This document shows positions 1 through 5,795 of a stretch of 14,264 nt of DNA, one piece after another. This DNA is from DHVE2 group archaeon (lineage in GTDB: Archaea > Thermoplasmatota > Thermoplasmata > Thermoplasmatales > Aciduliprofundaceae), in contig JALWEL010000057.1 in assembly GCA_027014065.1 (NCBI GenBank), forward strand, positions 1 through 14,264. Reading direction: 5' to 3'. The notes beneath the pieces were generated by a model. That model was not told the origin of the DNA. It saw nothing but the letters and a program-made list of their open reading frames with translations, and did no database searches. A program made the translations under genes and the position numbers. Position 1 is the first letter of the stretch. Every line of letters begins with the position of its first letter.

Positions 1-228
1 GGGAAGTATCCCAGAACTGGGTTCTTTGTAATCGGAAATAAAAAATTGGATATTAACGATCGAGATGTATTTGGTCCCGTGGTCATTTTGAAGGAAGCAT
101 TTATTGAGATTGCCAGCATGGCAGCTGAGAGAGGAATAGATGTGGACGACCCACTGAGCTGGGCCCCCGGGATAGGGAATATAAAGAAAATAGTACCGGA
201 AGATTATCAGGGAAAAGTTACAGAATAA
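1..228 (+). CDS. C-terminal part of an unidentified protein
   Basis: The reading frame is open from base 1 to the TAA at 226-228, giving 75 residues, so this is the 3' end of a gene that begins outside the window. An internal TTG at 46 could be read as a start, but the frame continues upstream without a stop, so I treat the gene as partial. The visible tail has a hydrophobic strand (GFFVIGN), a helix rich in small residues (EAFIEIASMAAERG) and a polar end (GIDVDDP ... KKIVPEDYQ). The helix-then-'GIDVDDP...KKI' layout faintly recalls the end of SIS-type phosphosugar isomerase domains, but this is a weak impression and not an assignment. No promoter or downstream partner on the same strand clarifies its role; the next gene has its own TATA-like element. 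Confidence 0.7.
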   Translation, partial: GKYPRTGFFVIGNKKLDINDRDVFGPVVILKEAFIEIASMAAERGIDVDDPLSWAPGIGNIKKIVPEDYQGKVTE

Positions 229-291
229 CCTTAGAAAAGAATACCTGCGAAGCGCTCAAGAGAACATGGTGGAATAGGTGGAGGAGTTAGA

Positions 292-305
292 AAAAAATTT
301 AATTC
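292..305 (+). promoter_or_regulatory. TATA-like element for the CBS-pair gene
   Basis: An A-run followed by TTTAATT ends about 22 nt before the ATG at 327, the position expected for an archaeal TATA box driving a leaderless transcript. A GGAGG at 310-314 lies 12 nt before the ATG. That is too far for normal Shine-Dalgarno use, and it would probably fall upstream of the transcription start. Confidence 0.45.
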
Positions 306-326
306 CTTCGGAGGCATGCCCCATCT

Positions 327-764
327 ATGTCCGAGCTAAAGGTAAGAGATATAAAAGATTCAATAACCAAAGATGCAGCGGTTGTGGATGAAAATGCCTC
401 GCTTTTTGAAGTTGTTGATTCCCTCTTAGAAGATCCAAAGACCCAAGCTGTGTACGTTGTTGATTCCGATAGAAAGCTGGTTGGAATCATACCCATTGAA
501 ATAATAACCCAGTACGCGTATTATAAACACATACCTCCGGAGTACCTAATGTTTCACACCGATATATTAGAGGGAGAGAAGGCCACTGCCCGCGAAATCA
601 TGCTCCCCCCCGTGTACGTTCGGGAAGATGACGATATAGAAGATGCGTTCGTAAAACTATTTGAGAACAAGCTTCTGGAGATTCCAGTTGTGGATGAAAA
701 TATGAAGATAATCGGGGATTTGCACCAACTCGAACTTATAAAAGCGTGGAGAGAGAAAAATTAA
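327..764 (+). CDS. CBS-pair domain protein
   Basis: A 145-residue protein made almost entirely of two CBS motifs. The first covers about residues 5-65 (RDIKDSITKDAAVVDENASL ... AVYVVDSDRKLVGIIP). The second covers about 85-142 (AREIMLPPVYVREDDDIEDA ... EIPVVDENMKIIGDLH). Each shows the usual hydrophobic strand, 'VVD', 'xxxIIG' pattern. Tandem CBS motifs form a Bateman module that usually binds adenine nucleotides or S-adenosylmethionine and regulates a partner or acts as a sensor. No catalytic or DNA-binding domain is attached, so the partner is unknown. The gene is probably cytosolic and monocistronic with a leaderless mRNA. Its TAA stop overlaps the stop of the opposing alcohol dehydrogenase gene by 4 nt (TTAA at 761-764). 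Confidence 0.88.
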   Translation: MSELKVRDIKDSITKDAAVVDENASLFEVVDSLLEDPKTQAVYVVDSDRKLVGIIPIEIITQYAYYKHIPPEYLMFHTDILEGEKATAREIMLPPVYVREDDDIEDAFVKLFENKLLEIPVVDENMKIIGDLHQLELIKAWREKN

Positions 765-1831
765 GCTCCGGCAACTTGCCTCAAGAATTCAAGAACCTCC
801 TCTCTTTTCATATTGCCCGGGTTCGTTCTCATTAGGGGGTCGCGCATAATCTCGTCCGCAATTATTTCCATTTGTGCCTTTATTTCGGGAATATTTCTAG
901 GGATGTTGAAATCTTCGTTGAACTCCTCTATGGCTGAGGCCAAATCTTCAATTCTCAATGCCATCTCTATCTCTTCGTATCTTCTCGTGTGTTTTTCAGT
1001 GGCTCGTATGAAATGTGGAAGAAGTATGGCGTTTACCTTTCCGTGCTCCATTTCGTATCTTCCCCCTATTTTGTGAGACGCCGCATGGCACAGCCCCAAG
1101 CGGGAGTTGGTGAATCCCATGGCCGCCAGCATGTTTCCGTAATGCACTTGGGCGCGAGCTTCTTCCAAACCATCCACCGAATTTTTCAGGTTTTCGAATA
1201 TGAGCTCGATGGCTTTAAGCGCGAGTGTGTCCGATGCAACGTTATCGATTTTGGAAACATAGGACTCAATCGCATGCGTGAGCGCGTCCATTCCAGAGTA
1301 TATGGCCGTTTTTCTGGGCATACTGAGCACGAAGTTAGGATCGTAAATTGAAATGTCGGGAATCAATTGGGGATTCACAATCCCGTGCTTGATCGCTCTT
1401 CTGTCAGCGACCACCGCCGCCGCGGAGATCCCCGTGCCCGTGCCGCTGGTGGTTTCTATCGCTATGAATTTTGCCTTTTTCCTCAACTGCGGAATCTTTC
1501 TCTGGTAAATTTGTTCCCATGGAATTTCGTTTTCGTAGAATATCCAGGCCAGCTTTGTGGAATCAATCACGCTCCCGCCACCGACGGCCACTATCCACTC
1601 GGGTCGTGTTTCATTCAAAAATTCCGCGACCTTATTCACATCTTCCTCATGTGGCTCTCCGGTTTTTCCAGAGCGCCCCATCTCGTACACATTTCCCTCA
1701 ATGGGGAGAAAATCAGCTACATTTTTCCACACATTCTTTCCGCTTACAATTGCGATTTTCCCCTTTGGTCCTTTGATATTTTCTGCGCTGTTCCACCCAA
1801 AGTAAACCTCACGGGGAGTGAAGAAATTCAT
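761..1831 (-). CDS. Iron-containing alcohol dehydrogenase (group III)
   Basis: A 356-residue protein of normal family length. It is expected to interconvert alcohols and aldehydes or ketones with NAD(P)(H). The N-terminal dinucleotide-binding half carries the GGGSxxD signature (AVGGGSVIDSTK, residues 82-93) and TTSGTGT (127-133). The C-terminal helical half has the metal ligands: D182 and H186 (SGMDALTHAIESY), H249 (LCHAASH) and H263 (EHGKVNAILLPH). H253 sits at the position of the extra conserved histidine. The 14-residue spacing between H249 and H263 matches the ligand spacing I recall for E. coli FucO. The native substrate cannot be read from the sequence; butanol-dehydrogenase-like use is one possibility. 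In an archaeon that ferments peptides it could dispose of reductant. The ATG at 1831 has a TATA-like TATTTAAT 20-27 nt upstream, supporting a leaderless start. The 3' end overlaps the CBS gene. Confidence 0.92.
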   Translation of the reverse strand: MNFFTPREVYFGWNSAENIKGPKGKIAIVSGKNVWKNVADFLPIEGNVYEMGRSGKTGEPHEEDVNKVAEFLNETRPEWIVAVGGGSVIDSTKLAWIFYENEIPWEQIYQRKIPQLRKKAKFIAIETTSGTGTGISAAAVVADRRAIKHGIVNPQLIPDISIYDPNFVLSMPRKTAIYSGMDALTHAIESYVSKIDNVASDTLALKAIELIFENLKNSVDGLEEARAQVHYGNMLAAMGFTNSRLGLCHAASHKIGGRYEMEHGKVNAILLPHFIRATEKHTRRYEEIEMALRIEDLASAIEEFNEDFNIPRNIPEIKAQMEIIADEIMRDPLMRTNPGNMKREEVLEFLRQVAGA

Positions 1832-1850
1832 AATGGGGAATGGAAATCAA

Positions 1851-1858
1851 ATTAAATA
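1851..1858 (-). promoter_or_regulatory. TATA box for the iron-ADH gene
   Basis: Read on the minus strand this is TATTTAAT, 20-27 nt upstream of the ATG at 1831. It is half of the 90-bp divergent promoter region shared with the M32 peptidase gene. Confidence 0.5.
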
Positions 1859-1890
1859 TGTTTTTGAAGCCTATGTTATCTTTGGCAAAT

Positions 1891-1900
1891 CTTATTATAC
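1891..1900 (+). promoter_or_regulatory. TATA-like box for the M32 carboxypeptidase gene
   Basis: CTTATTATAC is centred about 26 nt upstream of the ATG at 1922. No Shine-Dalgarno sequence is visible between it and the start codon, so the mRNA is probably leaderless. Confidence 0.5.
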
Positions 1901-1921
1901 TTTCCTTTTATTTCCATAGAT

Positions 1922-3415
1922 ATGGCGGTGTTTGAAAATCCAAAAATAATTGAAGTTCTCCGCAAATACCGGAGGATATGGGCAATTGGACATGCTGAAA
2001 GCGTTTTGGGATGGGACATGGAAGTGAACATGCCAAAAATGGGAATTCAGGAGAGAAGCGTAGCCCAAGGCGAGCTCTCAGTGTTAAGTCAAGAATTCAC
2101 CCTCGCGCCTGAATTTGTGAATTTAGTTGAAGATGCAAGTTCCGAGGAATTGAATGAATACGAAAGAGGAGTTGTGAGGGTTCTTCAGAGGGATATAAAG
2201 ATAAGCAAAGCCTTCCCACCAGATTTCGTGCGGGAGATGAGCGAAACAACTAGTAAAGCAACCATGGCATGGCAGGAAGCCAAGAAAAAGGACGATTTCT
2301 CTTTGTTCGAAGAGCATCTGGAGAAAATAATGGTTCTGGCAAGGAGAGCGGCGGATTATCTGGGCTACGAAGACCAGCCATACGACGCCCTTTTGGACCT
2401 TTTCGAAGAGGGATTGACAACAAAGGACGTCGAAAACATGTTCTCAAAGTTGGAAAAGCCCCTCGCGGATATTTTCGAAAAAATAATGGAAGACGGTAAA
2501 TTCCCGCGGGAGCATCCTTTAGAGAAGGAGAAATACGAAAAAGAAAGCATGGAGAAGGTGAACATCGCGGTGTTGAAAGCATTCGGATATCCATTGGGCG
2601 AGAGATCCAGGATTGATGTTTCGGCGCATCCTTTTACAACGGAGTTCGGGGTCAACGATGTGAGGATCACAACGCGATATGAAGGTTACGATTTCAAAAT
2701 GAGTCTTCTCAGCACGGTACACGAATTCGGCCATGCACTATATGAGTTGCAGCAAAACCCCGAGTTTATGATGTCCCCCATAATTGGCGGAGTATCGCTG
2801 GGAATACACGAATCTCAATCCAGATTCTGGGAGAACATAGTGGGAAGGAGCATGGCCTTCGCGCGGTTCATAGAGCCTATATTGAAGGAGAACCTCCCAT
2901 TCATGGAGAAATACAACGTAGATGATATTTACAAGTATGTGAATACCGTGAGGGCGGATTTGATCAGGACCGAGGCAAATGAGGTGACGTACAACCTCCA
3001 CATAATTCTCCGATTCAAACTGGAGAAATTGATGGTTAACGGAGAGATAAAAGCGAAGGATCTACCGGAGATGTGGAACGAGGAAATTGAAAAACTTTTG
3101 GGCGTGAAGCCAAAGAGCTACGCAGATGGAATTCTCCAAGATATCCATTGGAGTCACGGTACCATAGGCTATTTCCCCACCTATTCCATAGGAACAATCT
3201 TCGCGGCACAAATAGGGTCATACATAAAAAGAGACGTCTCTAATTTCTACGGGCTGGTTGAGAGAGGAGAATTTCAGCCAATAAGGGAATACCTCAGGGA
3301 AAAGGTGCACCGCTACGGAAAGATTTATCCTCCAAAGGTGCTGGTGAAAAAGAGCTTCGGCGAGGAAATAAAGCCGGAGTACTTCATCGAATATCTCAAA
3401 AACAAATACCTTTAA
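1922..3415 (+). CDS. M32-family metallocarboxypeptidase (carboxypeptidase Taq type)
   Basis: A 497-residue zinc or cobalt carboxypeptidase that removes C-terminal residues from peptides in the cytosol; the length is typical of M32. Family motifs appear in order: HPF (236-238), DVRITTR (246-252), the metal site HEFGH (267-271) with E268 as catalytic base, HESQSRFWEN (296-305) whose E297 is the third metal ligand, the IRTEANEVTYNLHI segment (348-361), and ILQDIHWSHGTIGYFPTYS (404-422). There is no signal peptide or membrane segment. The gene stands alone between its own TATA-like box and an A/T-rich terminator region at 3409-3443. The role fits intracellular peptide turnover in a peptide-using heterotroph; that lifestyle is inference. 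The ATG is supported by TATA spacing and by the family-typical N-terminus with WDMEVNMPKMG at 31-41. Confidence 0.95.
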   Translation: MAVFENPKIIEVLRKYRRIWAIGHAESVLGWDMEVNMPKMGIQERSVAQGELSVLSQEFTLAPEFVNLVEDASSEELNEYERGVVRVLQRDIKISKAFPPDFVREMSETTSKATMAWQEAKKKDDFSLFEEHLEKIMVLARRAADYLGYEDQPYDALLDLFEEGLTTKDVENMFSKLEKPLADIFEKIMEDGKFPREHPLEKEKYEKESMEKVNIAVLKAFGYPLGERSRIDVSAHPFTTEFGVNDVRITTRYEGYDFKMSLLSTVHEFGHALYELQQNPEFMMSPIIGGVSLGIHESQSRFWENIVGRSMAFARFIEPILKENLPFMEKYNVDDIYKYVNTVRADLIRTEANEVTYNLHIILRFKLEKLMVNGEIKAKDLPEMWNEEIEKLLGVKPKSYADGILQDIHWSHGTIGYFPTYSIGTIFAAQIGSYIKRDVSNFYGLVERGEFQPIREYLREKVHRYGKIYPPKVLVKKSFGEEIKPEYFIEYLKNKYL

Positions 3416-3443
3416 TTTTTTAAACCTTTAATTTTTTAAAAAA
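3409..3443. terminator. Bidirectional oligo-T terminator region with a 16-bp tandem repeat
   Basis: Two exact adjacent copies of a 16-bp unit, CCTTTAATTTTTTAAA, lie at 3409-3424 and 3425-3440. The first contains the TAA stop of the M32 gene. Each gives a run of six T on the plus strand. The second runs into six A (TTTTTT at 3432-3437, AAAAAA at 3438-3443), which reads as a T-run on the minus strand. Archaeal RNA polymerase terminates at oligo-T tracts, so this probably ends both convergent transcripts (M32 and HU). The terminator role is inferred. Confidence 0.6.
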
Positions 3444-3461
3444 TAGAGAAGTTTAGAGGAT

Positions 3462-3731
3462 TTACTGATACTTTATCTTTCCAGAAGGTCTGAACGCGAA
3501 TTTCTTCTTAGAAGGCACATGGATTATTTCCTTGGTTCTGGGGTTCATGGCCTTCCTTGCCTTCTGGACACGGCGCTCGAATATTCCGAATCCCACCAAA
3601 TTCACTTTGTTACCCTTGTTAACCTGATCCACTATCTCTTCCACAAATGCCTTTATCACTGCCTTTGCCTGCTTCTGACTCACGCCGGTCTTTTTCGCCA
3701 CATTTTTTGCTATTTCGCTTATTCCTACCAT
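3462..3731 (-). CDS. Bacterial-type HU DNA-binding protein
   Basis: An 89-residue HU/IHF-fold protein that should bind and bend DNA as a dimer and act as a chromatin protein. Residues 1-43 form the helical dimerization part (VGISEIAKNVAKKTGVSQ, then VIKAFVEEIVDQVNKG). GFGIFERR follows the first strands. The arm carries the conserved proline in MNPRTKE that intercalates between base pairs in HU. The protein ends soon after FRPSGKIKYQ, slightly shorter than bacterial HU at the last helix. I chose the ATG at 3731. A GTG three codons upstream (3740-3738) stays in frame but lies inside GGGGTG, which works better as a Shine-Dalgarno sequence 6 nt before the ATG. HU in archaea is known from Thermoplasma (HTa) and relatives and is thought to be bacterial in origin. 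The gene is monocistronic and divergent from the rnp4 unit. Confidence 0.93.
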   Translation of the reverse strand: MVGISEIAKNVAKKTGVSQKQAKAVIKAFVEEIVDQVNKGNKVNLVGFGIFERRVQKARKAMNPRTKEIIHVPSKKKFAFRPSGKIKYQ

Positions 3732-3737
3732 TTTTTT

Positions 3738-3776
3738 CACCCCGTTTGGGGTATTGCTATTATAGTATATATATTT
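3738..3776 (-). promoter_or_regulatory. HU promoter with TATA tract, G/C dyad and Shine-Dalgarno
   Basis: On the minus strand an alternating TATATATA tract (3766-3774) is followed by ACTATAAT (3758-3765), so two TATA registers are possible. They predict a start of transcription near 3742 or near 3734. A perfect dyad CCCC-AAAC-GGGG occupies 3751-3740. Its right arm is also the Shine-Dalgarno GGGGTG (3743-3738), 6 nt before the ATG at 3731. The dyad therefore sits at the predicted transcription start and could be an operator, or a small hairpin covering the ribosome site if transcription starts further upstream. Confidence 0.45.
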
Positions 3777-3814
3777 TTTTGTGTCGATTGCCCAGAAAAC
3801 TCGTGAAATATGAA

Positions 3815-3823
3815 TTTATAAAA
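3815..3823 (+). promoter_or_regulatory. TATA box upstream of the rnp4 transcription unit
   Basis: TTTATAAAA, a near-consensus archaeal TATA box, lies 19-26 nt before the ATG at 3841 and about 105 nt before the GTG start of rnp4. That spacing matches the leaderless promoters of pgk and ADH in this window, so transcription is predicted to begin at or next to the ATG at 3841, not near rnp4. Confidence 0.55.
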
Positions 3824-3840
3824 AAACACAAAAATAAAAA

Positions 3841-3930
3841 ATGTCACACCGAACAGCTAAAATTGCCAATTTGATGGAAAAATTAAAAAATACAAAGTTT
3901 TTTAGGGTAAAAATTGATACTCTAATGTGA
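3841..3930 (+). CDS. Candidate 29-codon leader ORF overlapping the rnp4 start
   Basis: An ORF of 29 codons runs from ATG 3841 to TGA 3928-3930. It begins MSHRTAKIANLMEK and ends RVKIDTLM, a basic peptide with no family I recognise. Two points support it. A strong TATA box lies at leaderless spacing before its ATG, and its last codons read ATG-TGA so that the stop overlaps the GTG start of rnp4 (3927-3929) in another frame. That overlap is a classic layout for translational coupling, and rnp4 has no Shine-Dalgarno sequence of its own. It could still be an untranslated leader in which the ORF is accidental. There is no sign that it is a broken N-terminus of rnp4, because Rnp4 is already full length. 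Confidence 0.4.
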   Translation: MSHRTAKIANLMEKLKNTKFFRVKIDTLM

Positions 3931-4235
3931 AGAGGTCAGATAAAAAAAAGTTGGCGAGAAGGATCGCGAAGGAGAGAATAAGAATTCTCTTCTCTCTGGC
4001 GGAGAGCTACGCTAAGAGAGGGGATCTGGATATCTCTTCACGGTACGTGGAACTAATTCTGAAAATAGCGAGGAAATACAATATTCGCCTTCCAAGGGAG
4101 ATGAAATACAGGATATGCAAAAAATGCAATTGTTTTATCATTCCCGGCAAGAACGCGACTGTAAGATTGAAGAAGGGAAAAGTGGTAATAAAATGTTTGG
4201 AATGCGATCGCTATAAAAGATATCCATACAAGTGA
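3927..4235 (+). CDS. rnp4: RNase P protein component 4 (Rpp21/Rpr2 homologue)
   Basis: A 102-residue basic protein matching archaeal Rnp4, which with Rnp1-3, L7Ae and the catalytic RNA removes 5' leaders from pre-tRNAs; Rnp4 works as a pair with Rpp29. The N-terminal half is two basic helices (ARRIAKERIRILFSLAESYA, then SRYVELILKIARKYN). The C-terminal half is a zinc ribbon with C64-x2-C67 (YRICKKC) and C90-x2-C93 (IKCLEC), ending YKRYPYK as is usual for the family. C69 is an extra cysteine. The start is a GTG; the ATG two bases earlier (3925) is followed at once by TGA and belongs to the overlapping upstream ORF. The TGA stop abuts the stop of the convergent 76-residue gene without a gap. 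Confidence 0.9.
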   Translation: MKRSDKKKLARRIAKERIRILFSLAESYAKRGDLDISSRYVELILKIARKYNIRLPREMKYRICKKCNCFIIPGKNATVRLKKGKVVIKCLECDRYKRYPYK

Positions 4236-4466
4236 TTACTCTGTGATGGTCTCTATCTGGAACAGCACGTTGTAGCCTTTCAATGTGGCGTGAATTTTAT
4301 CTGCGAACCAAATTGCTTCTTCCACCGTTGCCCCATCGTCCCACTCATATACCATGTCGTATGCTCCGGTGATTGGCTTAAAGCCAAGGGATTGCAATCT
4401 GGACACTATTTCGCTTGGTGGGGCGCCTTCACTGTTGAAAGTTACCTTCAGATATGTTCTCATCAT
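4236..4466 (-). CDS. Small conserved-looking protein of unknown function
   Basis: A 76-residue acidic protein (75 if the second of two adjacent ATGs is used). I do not recognise the family. The pattern is beta-alpha-beta-beta-alpha-beta: strand MRTYLKVTFN, helix PPSEIVSRLQSLG, a segment with YDMVYEWDDG, helix TVEEAIWFADKIHATLKG, and final strand YNVLFQIETITE. This looks like a compact ferredoxin-like fold with no cysteines, no signal and no membrane segment. A TATA box, ATAAATAT on the minus strand (4495-4488), lies 22-29 nt upstream, so the mRNA is leaderless, which supports a real gene. Its TAA abuts the TGA of rnp4 (TGATTA at 4233-4238). It is divergent from pgk. Confidence 0.8.
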   Translation of the reverse strand: MMRTYLKVTFNSEGAPPSEIVSRLQSLGFKPITGAYDMVYEWDDGATVEEAIWFADKIHATLKGYNVLFQIETITE

Positions 4467-4487
4467 CGATGGGGAAATGCCTCACTG

Positions 4488-4495
4488 ATATTTAT
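4488..4495 (-). promoter_or_regulatory. TATA box for the 76-residue protein gene
   Basis: ATAAATAT on the minus strand ends 22 nt before the ATG at 4466. There is no Shine-Dalgarno sequence. Confidence 0.55.
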
Positions 4496-4544
4496 CTTTT
4501 TTCTCTACAATCTCAAAGAAAAGCCGAATATACCCGAGGAAAAA

Positions 4545-4552
4545 TTTTATAC
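4545..4552 (+). promoter_or_regulatory. TATA box for pgk
   Basis: TTTTATAC lies 20-27 nt before the pgk ATG at 4572, the spacing of a leaderless archaeal promoter. No Shine-Dalgarno sequence separates it from the start codon. Confidence 0.55.
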
Positions 4553-4571
4553 GTAAATAAGATTACCACCT

Positions 4572-5795
4572 ATGAAGTACTTCACCATGGACGACTTTGA
4601 CCTAAGGGGCAAGACCGTTTTTGTGCGCGTAGATGTCAATTCTCCCCTTGATCCCATAACCAATGAAATTTTGGACTATTCCCGATTCGAGGCCCACAGG
4701 AGAACCCTGAACGAATTGAGACGCTCGAAGGTTGTTATTCTCGCACATCAGAGCAGACCGGGGAAGAGGGACTATGTGAGCTTGGAGCCCCACGCGGAAG
4801 TTTTCACAAAAATCATTGGGAGGAAAGTAGAGTTTGTCGAAGATCTTTTCGGTAAATATGCGAGAGAAATAATTGAAAATATGAAAAACGGAGATTACAT
4901 AATTTTGGAAAACACGAGGTACTATGCGGAGGAGTACTGCCTGAAAAAAGGAGATCCTGGGGAAACCAATCTCGTTAAAAAGCTGGCACCTTTGGGTGAT
5001 TTCTTTATAAATGATGCCTTCGCAGCTGCACATCGAAAACAGGCAACCTTAGTGGGATTTGCCAGGCACATGCCCATGCTGGCTGGTCGTCTAATGGAGA
5101 AGGAGATAGAGATGCTCACCAGGTTTATGGTGATGAAATCCCGCCCAAAGGTTGCAATATTTGGAGGGGCAAAAGCTGAAGATTCCATAAACGTCATGGA
5201 GAATTTTCTTGAGAGGGATATTGTGGATAAAATTTTAACAGGGGGAGTGGTTTCCTATTTCTTTTTGCTGGCATCCGGAATCGAACTTGGAGAAAAGAGC
5301 ATGGAGTTTTTGGAGAAGGAGTTCGAGAATCCTCGGGAATTAGTGGAAAGAGCAAAGAAACTTTTGGACGAGTACGGCGATAAAATAGAAATGCCCATGG
5401 ACGTCGTGGTTAATTACTCCGGAAAAAGGAAAGCGTTGCGTGTGGAAGATCTCCCTAACGAGAACCCCATTTACGATATAGGTTTGGACACGGCAATCAA
5501 GTACATTCATATTATCAAAGAGGCAAAAGGCATAGTACTTAACGGGCCCATGGGCGTATACGAGCTTCCTGAATTCGAGGTGGGTACCCATGAAGTTTAC
5601 CGTGGGATCGCCGAGAGCAAGGGATTCAAAGTCGCCGGTGGTGGGCATACTATAGCTGCGTTGGAGAAATACAAACTGAAAAGGTACTTTGATCATATAA
5701 GCACCGGAGGCGGCTCGCTAATCACTTTCTTATCCGGCGGAAAAATGCCCGTGTTAGAAGCTTTGGAAAATTCTTACTATGAATTTACCAAATGA
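4572..5795 (+). CDS. pgk: Phosphoglycerate kinase
   Basis: A 407-residue cytosolic enzyme that transfers the phosphate of 1,3-bisphosphoglycerate to ADP, making 3-phosphoglycerate and ATP, and runs in reverse for gluconeogenesis. The length is normal for archaeal PGK. The N-domain substrate site is complete: VRVDVNSPLD with D21 and N23, R38 (SRFEAHRR), AHQSRPG with H59 and R62, NTRYYAEE with R116, and AAHRKQAT with R155. The C-domain nucleotide site has FGGAKAEDSI with K201, LNGPMGVYE (323-331), AGGGHT (355-360) and STGGGS (377-382). The gene is monocistronic with its own TATA box. The TGA stop directly abuts the stop codon of the opposing corA gene. Confidence 0.97.
   Translation: MKYFTMDDFDLRGKTVFVRVDVNSPLDPITNEILDYSRFEAHRRTLNELRRSKVVILAHQSRPGKRDYVSLEPHAEVFTKIIGRKVEFVEDLFGKYAREIIENMKNGDYIILENTRYYAEEYCLKKGDPGETNLVKKLAPLGDFFINDAFAAAHRKQATLVGFARHMPMLAGRLMEKEIEMLTRFMVMKSRPKVAIFGGAKAEDSINVMENFLERDIVDKILTGGVVSYFFLLASGIELGEKSMEFLEKEFENPRELVERAKKLLDEYGDKIEMPMDVVVNYSGKRKALRVEDLPNENPIYDIGLDTAIKYIHIIKEAKGIVLNGPMGVYELPEFEVGTHEVYRGIAESKGFKVAGGGHTIAALEKYKLKRYFDHISTGGGSLITFLSGGKMPVLEALENSYYEFTK

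Noticed and set aside
229..326. Possible small RNA or tRNA in the first gap
   Set aside because: I found no cloverleaf, conserved T-loop or stable hairpin. Only a promoter-like element near the end is supportable.
309..329. GGAGG at 310-314 as the Shine-Dalgarno site of the CBS gene
   Set aside because: It is 12 nt from the ATG, and TATA spacing puts the transcription start downstream of it. The nearer ATG at 316 opens only a seven-codon frame.
1367..1855. Long plus-strand frames opposite the ADH gene
   Set aside because: They are shadows of a gene with clear family motifs on the minus strand. They give low-complexity, motif-free protein and lack promoters.
2250..2594. Minus-strand frame of 114 codons inside the M32 gene
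   Set aside because: It lies wholly inside a well-supported peptidase gene, is rich in P and R from reversed codon bias, and has no TATA box or ribosome site.
3841..4235. Frameshifted longer rnp4 including the upstream ORF
   Set aside because: The Rnp4 protein is already full length with both helices and zinc ribbon. The upstream peptide has no resemblance to Rnp4 extensions, and the overlap looks like coupling rather than decay.
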